Shown here: positions 1-7,242 of the stretch, one piece after another | Layout: every line of letters begins with the position of its first letter | Position numbering within the stretch: the first letter of the stretch is position 1 | NCBI GenBank assembly: GCA_001803205.1 | Contig: MHBE01000066.1 | Span: forward strand, 1 to 48,193 | Direction of reading: 5' to 3' | DNA length: 48,193 nucleotides | Source: Lentisphaerae bacterium GWF2_38_69 | GTDB taxonomy: Bacteria > Verrucomicrobiota > Lentisphaeria > Victivallales > GWF2-38-69 | Translations under genes and position numbers: made by a program | Notes under the pieces: model-generated | What the model was told of the DNA's origin: nothing | The model's database searches: none | Seen by the model: the letters and a program-made list of their open reading frames with translations, nothing else

Positions 1-819
1 AGATATTATTCCCCGGAATTAATGAAATTTATTTCCATGGACACCTATGACCTGGCAAATAAATACGCATACGGTGACGGCGATCCGATTGCCAATACGG
101 ATCCGCAGGGGCATTCGGCTAAGCGCATCGTGGCGGGGGTAGTTTTCGGTTTGATGGCGTCAGCTCTGGCCTACGGTTCGTCATACTTCCTGCGACACCA
201 CAAGACTAAGGCAGGGATAGGATTTGCTGTGGCCGCTGTTGTTATGGGTGTGATCTCCGCCGGATGCTTCGGTGAGGAAATGAACGAGAGAACCAGGAGA
301 AGGTGGGCAGATGCAAGTGCCGCGGACGGTCGCCACGTGATTGAAGAGTATGTCAGGCCCAGATCTTTCTGGGAACCTTATGGTCCTGAAATTAAGTATA
401 GAGTGAAAGGCTATGATCAATATAAAGCTATCGGACAAGTGGAAATAACAAAGAAACAAATACTCCTTGAAATGAAAACTAAAAACTCCGATGCGGAGCT
501 AATCTACGAAAAGATGAAATTTTTAAAGTATCAAGAAGATACCAAGTTAATCCCAGACCCTTCAATGCGCGAGCAGAGGTTCAACGATTTTGGAGATTTT
601 GATCATAGCCATAATGTTATTTACGGGCAAGACCATTACAGTATTAAATCAGCCGTTGAATTCAAAGGAAGGTGGTACGCAAGACGCATTTATGTTGGGC
701 TAGAGGTTTTATGGAGTGACGAGGCGGCGAAGTATAGCATTTTTGAAGGCACAAGGAGTTATTTATTGGGAGTCACCAAAAAGCAGATGGATGACTTTTT
801 TGCTTCCTTTTTCTTTTAA
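1..819 (+). CDS. RHS-repeat protein, C-terminal end (5' truncated by window edge)
   Basis: The reading frame is open from the first base, so this is the 3' end (272 residues) of a longer gene; the ATG at 22 is internal. Residues 1-38 match the RHS-associated core that ends Rhs/YD-repeat shells (RYYSPEL, then KYAYGDGDPI and NTDPQGH). After that border the sequence changes to a variable tip, as in polymorphic toxins. It has two hydrophobic segments (about 43-63 and 70-88), then about 180 charged residues that I do not recognise and in which I see no known nuclease or protease motif. The first 300 bases look more GC-rich than the tail and the rest of the window, consistent with tip exchange. The TAA stop touches the end of an insertion sequence, and no immunity gene follows. 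That this is a toxin tip is inferred from architecture only. Confidence 0.8.
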   Translation, partial: RYYSPELMKFISMDTYDLANKYAYGDGDPIANTDPQGHSAKRIVAGVVFGLMASALAYGSSYFLRHHKTKAGIGFAVAAVVMGVISAGCFGEEMNERTRRRWADASAADGRHVIEEYVRPRSFWEPYGPEIKYRVKGYDQYKAIGQVEITKKQILLEMKTKNSDAELIYEKMKFLKYQEDTKLIPDPSMREQRFNDFGDFDHSHNVIYGQDHYSIKSAVEFKGRWYARRIYVGLEVLWSDEAAKYSIFEGTRSYLLGVTKKQMDDFFASFFF

Positions 820-2172
820 GTGGGTAGCTGTTTAAGTTAGTGGTTGATAATGGGAGTTGACTTTAGTAAAGTCTAAGTTTCCTGAGTCAACGTAAATTAC
901 TACCATAAAGTTCTTGAATGTCTTGAAGCCTCTTGCCTTACTCTTTGCGCTTTGAACCAATGAATTAAGTCCTTCAAGAATGCCATTATTTATCCTTGAA
1001 TCATACCATCTAATGACTCCATTCCAATGTTCCTTTATTGTTTTAGCTGCTTCTTTTATTGGTTTCAGACGGCAATGAGAGGCCCAGGAATACCACTTCT
1101 CCAACCTACTGATGAATTCATTTTTTGTTTCTAACTGATAAATTTCCTGGAAGGATTCCCTGAGATGAAAAGCTCTTACAGTTTTTAATCTTAATCCTTT
1201 AATTTCAAGTTTTTCATTGAGATATTTCAGCTGTGCTATAGTCATGTTTTTACGGTTTTTATTGAAGATATTTCTTGTTCCCTTCAAAAGTTCATTTTCC
1301 TTAGATTCAGCTTTTCTTACATCTGCAACGGCGCTATTGATAATCTTAACCAGATGAAACTTATCAAATGTGACTTTTGCATTTTTGAGATTCTTTCCTA
1401 TGCCTTTGATAAAAGCCGGAGGCATATCGCAACTGGCATCAGTTATATTCTCCTTTTTACCTCTATGTTCTTCCAAGACCTCAGTAAAACGTTCTATCGT
1501 CGTATGATCTTTACCTTCTGTTACATAAACTGTTTTACGCTGTTCAAGATCGACAAATAGTGTAACATAATCATGGTGTTTCTTTTTGCTCGTTTCATCC
1601 AGTCCGATTTTTGTAACCTTGGAGAAATCCTCATGTTCCCTTGCTTCTTCGACATAACATTGCAGCATTCGCCAGATTTTATTATCATCAGCATTGGTCA
1701 ATCTGGAAACTGCATTAACAGGCATTTCACAACATAATTGCATTAATAAAGCTTCAAATAAGAGCGTAAAACCATTGCTCTTTCCTGCCCAAGGAAGATC
1801 GATCTGCCGAACCTTGTCGTCTTCCGGCTTTACCCTCGGAACACGGCAATTCAAATAACATTCATGCTGAAAGAAATTCAAATGCCGCCAAGTCTTTTCT
1901 ACAGTATCGTAAACACCGAATTTTCCTGAAATATTTTCTTCTTCTGAAATGTATTCAAATTTAGATCCAACTTCAAAATCTATGTGGATGTCAAGACGAC
2001 GATTCTCAGCATCGAATTTTAAACTGTCAATAAACCACGGTTTGCTTAACCCAAGCGCCTTTTCAAACAACTCTTTCATCATTTCATTCCACCCCTCATT
2101 TATAATTATTGATTTTCTTAAATGATGAAATAAACTGTAAATCATTATGTGGGAATATTCACTAGTACCCAC
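820..2172 (-). mobile_element. ISL3-family insertion sequence, apparently complete
   Basis: A transposase gene is bounded by short inverted ends. AGTGGGTA at 819-826 matches TACCCACT at 2166-2173 when reversed, and similarity beyond these 8 bases is weak. The flanks are TCTTTTAA (812-819) and TCATTTTA (2173-2180), an imperfect 6/8 match to the 8-bp target duplication expected for ISL3; both flanks also contain TTTTAAG. The element lies directly after the RHS stop codon, and a decayed IS630 fragment starts just past its other end. The exact ends are uncertain by a few bases. Confidence 0.75.
832..2082 (-). CDS. ISL3-family transposase
   Basis: This DDE transposase moves the surrounding element. 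The full family pattern is readable: the N-terminal LGLSKPWF, then TWRHLNFF, RVPRV, the helix region EMPVNAVSRL, and catalytic-core segments IGLDETS (first Asp), DMPPAF (second Asp), TFDKFHLVK and GILEGLNSLVQ (Glu), ending in KSKARGF. A longer frame opens at 2172, but GAGGGG lies 9 bases before the ATG at 2082 and the family normally starts with MKELF, so I chose 2082 (2079 is also possible). The length, about 416 residues, is normal. One oddity is that the Cys pairs of the usual N-terminal zinc ribbon (CPxCG, later KCPEHG) are replaced here by EYISEEEN and KPEDDK, although the core looks intact and the frame is unbroken. Confidence 0.9.
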   Translation of the reverse strand: MMKELFEKALGLSKPWFIDSLKFDAENRRLDIHIDFEVGSKFEYISEEENISGKFGVYDTVEKTWRHLNFFQHECYLNCRVPRVKPEDDKVRQIDLPWAGKSNGFTLLFEALLMQLCCEMPVNAVSRLTNADDNKIWRMLQCYVEEAREHEDFSKVTKIGLDETSKKKHHDYVTLFVDLEQRKTVYVTEGKDHTTIERFTEVLEEHRGKKENITDASCDMPPAFIKGIGKNLKNAKVTFDKFHLVKIINSAVADVRKAESKENELLKGTRNIFNKNRKNMTIAQLKYLNEKLEIKGLRLKTVRAFHLRESFQEIYQLETKNEFISRLEKWYSWASHCRLKPIKEAAKTIKEHWNGVIRWYDSRINNGILEGLNSLVQSAKSKARGFKTFKNFMVVIYVDSGNLDFTKVNSHYQPLT

Positions 2173-2181
2173 TCATTTTAA

Positions 2182-2420
2182 GAAAGAACCGAAAATCCGC
2201 CGTATTCTCCGAATTTGAATCCAATTGAACGATTATGGAAGTTCTTTCATAAACAAATCCATTACAACAAGTATCATGCGACCTTTGCAGCGTTCTCAGG
2301 TTGGAATGCCTTATGTTTTTTGAAAGACTTGATGAATACTCAGAAAAATTAGCTTCTCTGATTACATTGAACTTCAATGTTCTGGATGGGATAAATTCTA
2401 AGATGAAGGCAGTATGCTAA
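2182..2420 (+). pseudogene. IS630-family transposase remnant, frameshifted
   Basis: The C-terminal part of an IS630/Tc1-like DDE transposase is readable but broken. The first frame, from about 2197, gives PPYSPNLNPIERLW, the family signature holding the last catalytic Glu, followed by KFFHKQIHYNKYHATF. Near the T-run at 2311-2318 the homologous frame switches, and FFERLDEYSEKLASLITLNF continues in another frame to a TAA at about 2418. In the first frame a TAG follows NTQKN. Everything upstream of PPYSP is absent and the remnant begins within a few bases of the ISL3 end, so the 5' part was lost before or during that insertion. It cannot encode a working transposase. Confidence 0.85.
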
Positions 2421-2579
2421 AATTCGAAAACCATTTCGTTATTGGTATAACTAATATTCCAGAGTCTTTAACCGAGCCGGATCAAGCTTCTCAACAAATA
2501 TATAATAATAGTGACACTTCAGGACAAGTTTCTGAAGCCTTCCCTATATTCTCTGGTAAGCAGCAAGAACTTGTTGAAT

Positions 2580-2680
2580 CTAACCAGAATATATCAAATA
2601 AAGTTCAGCATTTATCGCCTTCCAAGTAGTAAAACCTAGGCTGATTTATGCACTTTACTTATCATTCGGTAGAAGAAGCC
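2580..2680 (+). repeat. decayed terminus of an ISL3-like element (copy A)
   Basis: Bases 2621-2680 align without gaps to the reverse complement of 48072-48131 with about 48 of 60 identities by hand count, including the 15-base exact match ACTTTACTTATCATT. The other copy ends a transposase-like frame, and the same frame here reads LPSSKT-stop-ADLC, so this copy is decayed. The outer end, read inwards, starts GGCTTCTTCTACCG. It lies right after the IS630 remnant, which makes 1-2680 a pile-up of mobile elements. No intact gene is needed to explain 2421-2804, where a short open frame at 2414-2629 overlaps this decayed end. Confidence 0.7.
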
Positions 2681-2804
2681 TAATTTTTGCTATTTTGAGA
2701 GATTTTAAGAATAATCTCAATTATACTATCATCAGACATTATAAGTTTTCAAAGACTTTGGAACTTAGAAAAACAGTAAGAAATAGAGAAATGGAGAAAA
2801 GAAA

Positions 2805-3485
2805 ATGCTTAATGTGAATCTACCGCCCGAAAAACATGTAAAAGTTTTAGGCGATCAGGGTTGGATTGGCTTAATAGATATGATGGGAACTGAAGCAACC
2901 ATAGTCAACGCCGCAAGAGTTTCATTTGGGAAAATAAAACAAACTATGGATGATAAAGATATAGAATTATTGAAATATCTTATAGAGAACAAACACACAA
3001 GCCCGCTAGAACACATAGTATTTACATTTAGCGTTCACTGCCCGCTTTTCGTGCGAGGACAATGGCATAGACACAGAACATGGTCCTATAATGAAATATC
3101 CAGAAGATATACTGACTTTGACCTTACATTCTATGTTCCTTCTCAATTAAGAGAACAATCCAAAAGTAATAGACAGGCATCGGTGGAAGGTTCGTCTATT
3201 AAAGATTCAGAGTTAAAAGCCCAGATAGATAAACATAATAAAGGTTCGTTAGACTTTTATAACTATCTTATATCCAAAGGAGTCTGCAGAGAACAGGCTC
3301 GAGGGGTACTTCCTCAGAACATGATGGTAACTTTCTGGGCGACTGTAGATTTAAGCAATCTTCTTCATTTCCTTGAACTCAGAGATCACTCTCATGCGCA
3401 ATGGGAAATCAGAGAATACGGTAAAGCCATAAAAGAGCTTATTGCTCCTTATTTGCCAAATCTGGCAAAATATCTAAAATGGTAA
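2805..3485 (+). CDS. thyX: flavin-dependent thymidylate synthase ThyX
   Basis: ThyX makes dTMP from dUMP with methylene-tetrahydrofolate, FAD and NADPH, replacing ThyA. The ThyX signature RHRxxSxNExSxRY is intact at residues 89-102 (RHRTWSYNEISRRY), and the C-terminal AQWEIREYGKAI segment, which carries substrate-binding residues, is present. The length of 226 residues is normal. GGAGAAAAG lies just before the ATG and supports this start. It is transcribed alone, facing rmlD, with only 31 bases between the two stop codons. The upstream 120 bases contain an imperfect inverted repeat (GAGATT...AATCTC near 2698-2718) of unknown role. No thyA is in the window. Assignment is secure. Confidence 0.96.
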   Translation: MLNVNLPPEKHVKVLGDQGWIGLIDMMGTEATIVNAARVSFGKIKQTMDDKDIELLKYLIENKHTSPLEHIVFTFSVHCPLFVRGQWHRHRTWSYNEISRRYTDFDLTFYVPSQLREQSKSNRQASVEGSSIKDSELKAQIDKHNKGSLDFYNYLISKGVCREQARGVLPQNMMVTFWATVDLSNLLHFLELRDHSHAQWEIREYGKAIKELIAPYLPNLAKYLKW

Positions 3486-3516
3486 TTGGGAGTTTGAAGA
3501 AAGACAATAAAGCTAT

Positions 3517-4353
3517 TTAAAAAAGTTTTAGAAACTCTTTTACTTCATCCTGCCAAAAGCCTCTCTTATAATCTAATAATGTGTCTATTTTAGAACAGTT
3601 GAATCTTGAATTTAAAGGCCTTTTAGCTGGAGTTATAAATTCGCTTGATTCACAAGGAATCAAATCTCTGATAATGCCTTTTTCCCTTAAAACAAATTCA
3701 GCCACTTCAAATCTGGAGGCATATCCTTCTGATGAGTAGTGAAATATTCCGGTTGCTCGTTTTCGTATCATGGACAGAATAGCTTTTGAAACAGAGGTAG
3801 TTGGAGTTGGCGATCCAATCTGATCTGTTACTATTTTTAAAGTTTTATTATTTTCCGCAGCTTTAAGAATTTTCTTTATAAAATTATCTCCATTAATGCC
3901 GTAAGTCCATTGAACTCTAATTATTGAACAGTTATTACAAGCTCTTTGAAGTTTCTTTTCTCCTTCGAGTTTACTTGCTCCGTATACGCCTAACGGAGCT
4001 GGGATATCTTCTTCTTTCAAAGCAGCAGTAGAATTGTCTCCAAACACAAAATCCGTACTTATATGAACCATATATTTTTTTGAAGTATTTGCTGCTAAGC
4101 CAATTTTTTCTACGCACTCAGCATTTATTCTATAAGTCCTTTCTATTTCAGATTCAGCTTTATCTACAGCAGTATATGCAGCGCAATTAACAATAATATC
4201 ACATGAATTAATAATGTATTTAATAGTTTCATCGTTGGCCAGATCATAATCGGGAAGATCATATCCAATAACATCAAAGCCATTCTTTATAGCTAAACTT
4301 TTCAGGTCGCTGCCCAACATGCCTTTTATGCCTGTGATGCCCAGACGAATCAT
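3517..4353 (-). CDS. rmlD: dTDP-4-dehydrorhamnose reductase (RmlD-like)
   Basis: This is an extended short-chain dehydrogenase/reductase of the RmlD family, which reduces dTDP-4-dehydro-L-rhamnose with NAD(P)H in the last step of dTDP-rhamnose synthesis. Visible features are the N-terminal nucleotide loop GITGIKGMLGSD, the NCAAYTAVDKAE segment typical of RmlD, STDFVFG, and the catalytic YxxxK in YGASKLEGEK. The length of 278 residues is usual. AGGA lies about 8 bases before the ATG. It starts 5 bases after the stop of the secreted-protein gene upstream, so the two are probably co-transcribed. No rmlA, rmlB or rmlC is present here, so the precise sugar substrate is inferred from family only. 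Confidence 0.85.
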   Translation of the reverse strand: MIRLGITGIKGMLGSDLKSLAIKNGFDVIGYDLPDYDLANDETIKYIINSCDIIVNCAAYTAVDKAESEIERTYRINAECVEKIGLAANTSKKYMVHISTDFVFGDNSTAALKEEDIPAPLGVYGASKLEGEKKLQRACNNCSIIRVQWTYGINGDNFIKKILKAAENNKTLKIVTDQIGSPTPTTSVSKAILSMIRKRATGIFHYSSEGYASRFEVAEFVLREKGIIRDLIPCESSEFITPAKRPLNSRFNCSKIDTLLDYKRGFWQDEVKEFLKLF

Positions 4354-4358
4354 AATAG

Positions 4359-5387
4359 TTATCCTTTATGGAGAATATTGGGCAAAAGCACCCAGTTGCA
4401 GTACGGTTTCAGACTATATTTCATAACTTCTGGATTAGGAGTAGGAGAAATCCAGTCAACAAGAAGACTCCAGGCATATCCGCTTTTCATTTTTATAGAT
4501 GGTGATTCCATCAAAGTAGGATTATATAAATATATTTCATTAATAATCCTAATTTGCTCTTTTCTATCGATATCCTTGAATTTTGGATAATAAGCAAGGC
4601 AAATATAGTAGAGATTTTCGCCATGATCGTATCCAACAAAACTGCCTAATTCATTCTCATCATTATGATTGTTGAGTTTAGACTGAGCTTTAGTTTCGCT
4701 GAATTTTCCTTCCTGATATAATTCTCCAGACTGTGCTTCTATGTGGTACAAGACAGCGGATGAAGGGATCTTAGAAATTTTATCCAATGCATGCTGGCTT
4801 GAACTTATTTCATTGCTGTAAATACATTCTGCGGCATATAACTTAGCGAGGGAATATTTGATTTCAGAGGATATGTTCAATTTTCTTATTTCATTGTCTA
4901 TGGCTAAATAGTTATTATATCTTTCTATCATTTCTGAATAAAAATCACTGTCAACACATCCATTATAGGAATAAGCATATTCAGCCAGAGATCTGGCAAA
5001 ATATTTAAGTGCCCAGACATGATTCCTGAATTTATTTAAATAAATGCTATTTAGCCAACCTGTCAGAAGTAAGTCATATTGATCAACTGATAAATTTTCT
5101 TTGAAATTCAGGTCATTATCAATTGGATGGATTTCAAAATGAACAAAGTCCTGAGTAGAATAATCTAGTTTTTCTGTTTTTCCTATCCCTACAATTGTTA
5201 TATAATCTCTTTTGGGAACATAAGGTTTTGAAGATCTAGCCGTTACTTTTTGAACAGATGCCTGCACTGAAGTAGCAACGCCACTTGGATCCACTGAAGG
5301 AGTCATAAGTGAAGATAGCTCTTGAGCCTCAGCGCAAATATTCAATATAAGAAAAATTGCAAAAACTATTAAATGCGATGATTTCAT
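4359..5387 (-). CDS. secreted protein of unknown function
   Basis: I do not recognise the family. Residues 1-21 form a clear signal peptide (basic start, hydrophobic core LIVFAIFLILNI, small residues CAEA), so the product is exported. Residues 30-60 are Ser/Thr/Val-rich. The rest is mixed and largely helical, with many Tyr and Asn and segments such as YFARSLAEYAYSY and SLAKLYAAECIY that look like TPR-type helices. That suggests, but does not prove, a helical-repeat scaffold. The stop codon is 5 bases from rmlD, so the pair likely forms an operon. The 111 bases upstream hold no obvious promoter. Confidence 0.75.
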   Translation of the reverse strand: MKSSHLIVFAIFLILNICAEAQELSSLMTPSVDPSGVATSVQASVQKVTARSSKPYVPKRDYITIVGIGKTEKLDYSTQDFVHFEIHPIDNDLNFKENLSVDQYDLLLTGWLNSIYLNKFRNHVWALKYFARSLAEYAYSYNGCVDSDFYSEMIERYNNYLAIDNEIRKLNISSEIKYSLAKLYAAECIYSNEISSSQHALDKISKIPSSAVLYHIEAQSGELYQEGKFSETKAQSKLNNHNDENELGSFVGYDHGENLYYICLAYYPKFKDIDRKEQIRIINEIYLYNPTLMESPSIKMKSGYAWSLLVDWISPTPNPEVMKYSLKPYCNWVLLPNILHKG

Positions 5388-5498
5388 TATAAACCTAATT
5401 AATTATCACTAAGAAGTTATTATAGAGAATAAACATGCCACACTCTATTATTGAGCTGAAATATTTTTAATAAAAAAGAGTACATTTTTTGATTTATG

Positions 5499-6314
5499 CT
5501 ATTTGGTTTTAGCATAGAGCTCACTTCTCTTGTGAACAAGAAGAGGGAGCCTGTTTCTTACATCCAAGAGCCTTTCAGAACTACATTGAGCATAAATAAT
5601 ATCTTCTTTTTCATTTGCTTCATTTAAAATGTCTCCCCACGGATCAATAATTAAGGAATGCCCGTAAGCTTTGAACTTGCATTCATCATCCCTGGCAGGG
5701 GAGGCAGCCGCCATATATACCTGGCTTTCAACTGCTCTTGTTCTGAAGAAAAGATGCCAATGAGCATTGCCTGAAATTGTATTGAACGCTGCGGGCACAA
5801 GAATTATTTCAGCACCATTATTAACAAGAACCCTGGACATTTCCGGGAATCTTATATCATAACAGATAATAATACCAACTTTTCCAAATTCAGTATCAGC
5901 TACTTTAATGTCATTTCCTGGTGAAAAATATTCTGATTCTTTAATCTTCAGTTCTTTAAATTCGACATCATACAAATGACATTTTGAGTATTCAAGAATT
6001 ATATCTCCCTGAGGTGAAATCAAATAAGATTTATTAAACCTCTTATGCTCAACTTTCTCTACTGTTGATCCGGTGCAAAGATAAATCCTATTGGCTTTAG
6101 CTGTTTCCTGAAGGATAGAAACTGTTTCTCTCTTTGATTCTTCCTGTTGAATTAGTTCCTTTATAATATACGGATAATAAAACATTTCAGGAAGCATAAC
6201 AATATTTGCACCCTCACCTGCTGCTTCATTTATCATTTCTATTGCTCTTGCAACTGATTTTTTCTTATCATTGAGAGGCTTATTCTGACAAACAGCCATC
6301 TTAAAGTCTTTCAT
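5499..6314 (-). CDS. carbon-nitrogen hydrolase (nitrilase/omega-amidase type)
   Basis: This nitrilase-superfamily enzyme hydrolyses amide or nitrile C-N bonds through a Glu-Lys-Cys triad. All three residues are visible: Glu43 in LPEMFYYPY, Lys111 in EYSKCHLYD and Cys151 in IIICYDIRFPE. The overall pattern (GSTVE, FNKSYLISPQG, YFSPGND, FRTRAVESQ) is closest to the omega-amidase/Nit2-like branch that deamidates alpha-ketoglutaramate and related compounds; the substrate is inferred. At 271 residues it is full length. Its ATG overlaps the stop of the LD-carboxypeptidase gene by 4 bases (ATGA), so translation is probably coupled. Confidence 0.85.
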   Translation of the reverse strand: MKDFKMAVCQNKPLNDKKKSVARAIEMINEAAGEGANIVMLPEMFYYPYIIKELIQQEESKRETVSILQETAKANRIYLCTGSTVEKVEHKRFNKSYLISPQGDIILEYSKCHLYDVEFKELKIKESEYFSPGNDIKVADTEFGKVGIIICYDIRFPEMSRVLVNNGAEIILVPAAFNTISGNAHWHLFFRTRAVESQVYMAAASPARDDECKFKAYGHSLIIDPWGDILNEANEKEDIIYAQCSSERLLDVRNRLPLLVHKRSELYAKTK

Positions 6315-7228
6315 AGTCGTTCCCTTCCATTATCAAGTTCCAATACTATTTTATTGCCTGTTACATCCATGCTGCAGATAGATTCATATTTTACACTTAT
6401 TCTTGGATAAGCATGGCCAAAAGGAATATTCATTACAATTGGAAATTTATGTCTCTTAGAAATATTTATAAACAGTTTATTTCGCTCTCTGGCATTTCCA
6501 CACCTGGTAAAACTCCCCAATATGAGACCTGAGATATTTGAAAGAATATCAGATTGCTCCAACTGAGTAAAATACCTGTCCAATTTATAAACGGGTTCAT
6601 TTATGTCTTCAAGCATAAGAATGCTTCCTCTCAAGTCAGGCAGATAAGGAGTTCCTATAAGTGTAACTAGAACAGAAAGTGTAACAGGATATATTTTTCC
6701 TATTGCTCGTCCTGAATTTAGTGCTTCAAATCTTTTTCTTCCTGATTCGGGTTCAATAACTTGCTTGTCCATAAATGCGTTTTTTAAAGACAATAAACTG
6801 AAAGAATCATCTCTAATAGAGTGAAAATTATGAATCATTGGCCCTGAAATGGGTATCCCAACTTTATTTGCACACATTGCAAGATGAAAAGCTGTCATAT
6901 CACTATATCCTATAAAAGGAATTTGCCTTTTTGACAACGCTTTCCAATCAATATAGCTAAGAATTTGAACTGAACCATATCCACCTCTTGCGGCAATTAT
7001 CAAATCAATGCGAGGATCGTTCCAGTAATTCTCTATGTCAGAAACTCTTGTTTCAATATCTGAGGAAAGATATGATAATTCATTTTTTCCATTCAGGCTT
7101 TTTGCTGATACGACTTCATATCCTGAGGTTTTTAGAAAATCAGAACCACTTACAATCCTTTCTTTATCAGGCTTTCCTGCCAAAGCAACAATTGCGATTT
7201 TTTTTATATTCTCGGGAAAGAGTTTCAT
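6311..7228 (-). CDS. ldcA: muramoyltetrapeptide LD-carboxypeptidase (peptidase S66)
   Basis: A cytoplasmic serine peptidase that removes the terminal D-Ala from murein tetrapeptides during peptidoglycan recycling. The S66 pattern is clear: ARGGYGSVQIL, then the nucleophile Ser109 in IGYSDMTAFH, Glu207 in MLEDINEPVYKLDR, and His272 in FGHAYPR. The length of 305 residues is typical. It lies between pncB (14 bases upstream) and the nitrilase (4-base overlap), so the three form one operon. Some S66 proteins are instead self-immunity peptidases (MccF type), but the sequence context gives no sign of that. Confidence 0.88.
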   Translation of the reverse strand: MKLFPENIKKIAIVALAGKPDKERIVSGSDFLKTSGYEVVSAKSLNGKNELSYLSSDIETRVSDIENYWNDPRIDLIIAARGGYGSVQILSYIDWKALSKRQIPFIGYSDMTAFHLAMCANKVGIPISGPMIHNFHSIRDDSFSLLSLKNAFMDKQVIEPESGRKRFEALNSGRAIGKIYPVTLSVLVTLIGTPYLPDLRGSILMLEDINEPVYKLDRYFTQLEQSDILSNISGLILGSFTRCGNARERNKLFINISKRHKFPIVMNIPFGHAYPRISVKYESICSMDVTGNKIVLELDNGRERL

Positions 7229-7242
7229 TGTTTATCCAAGTT

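Noticed and set aside
2083-2172. N-terminal extension of the ISL3 transposase from an ATG at 2172
   Set aside because: The extension has no homology to the family start and would run through the element's inverted end; a good ribosome site precedes the ATG at 2082.
2162-2377. A 71-codon minus-strand open frame over the IS630 remnant
   Set aside because: It lies opposite a clear transposase remnant, which explains the sequence better.
2414-2629. A 71-codon open frame on the plus strand after the IS630 remnant
   Set aside because: It starts within the end of the IS630 remnant, has no ribosome site and runs into the decayed IS end; its sequence shows no family.
3486-3516. A terminator between thyX and rmlD
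   Set aside because: Only a loose GAGTTT/AAACTC pair about 40 bases apart is present, which is not a convincing hairpin.
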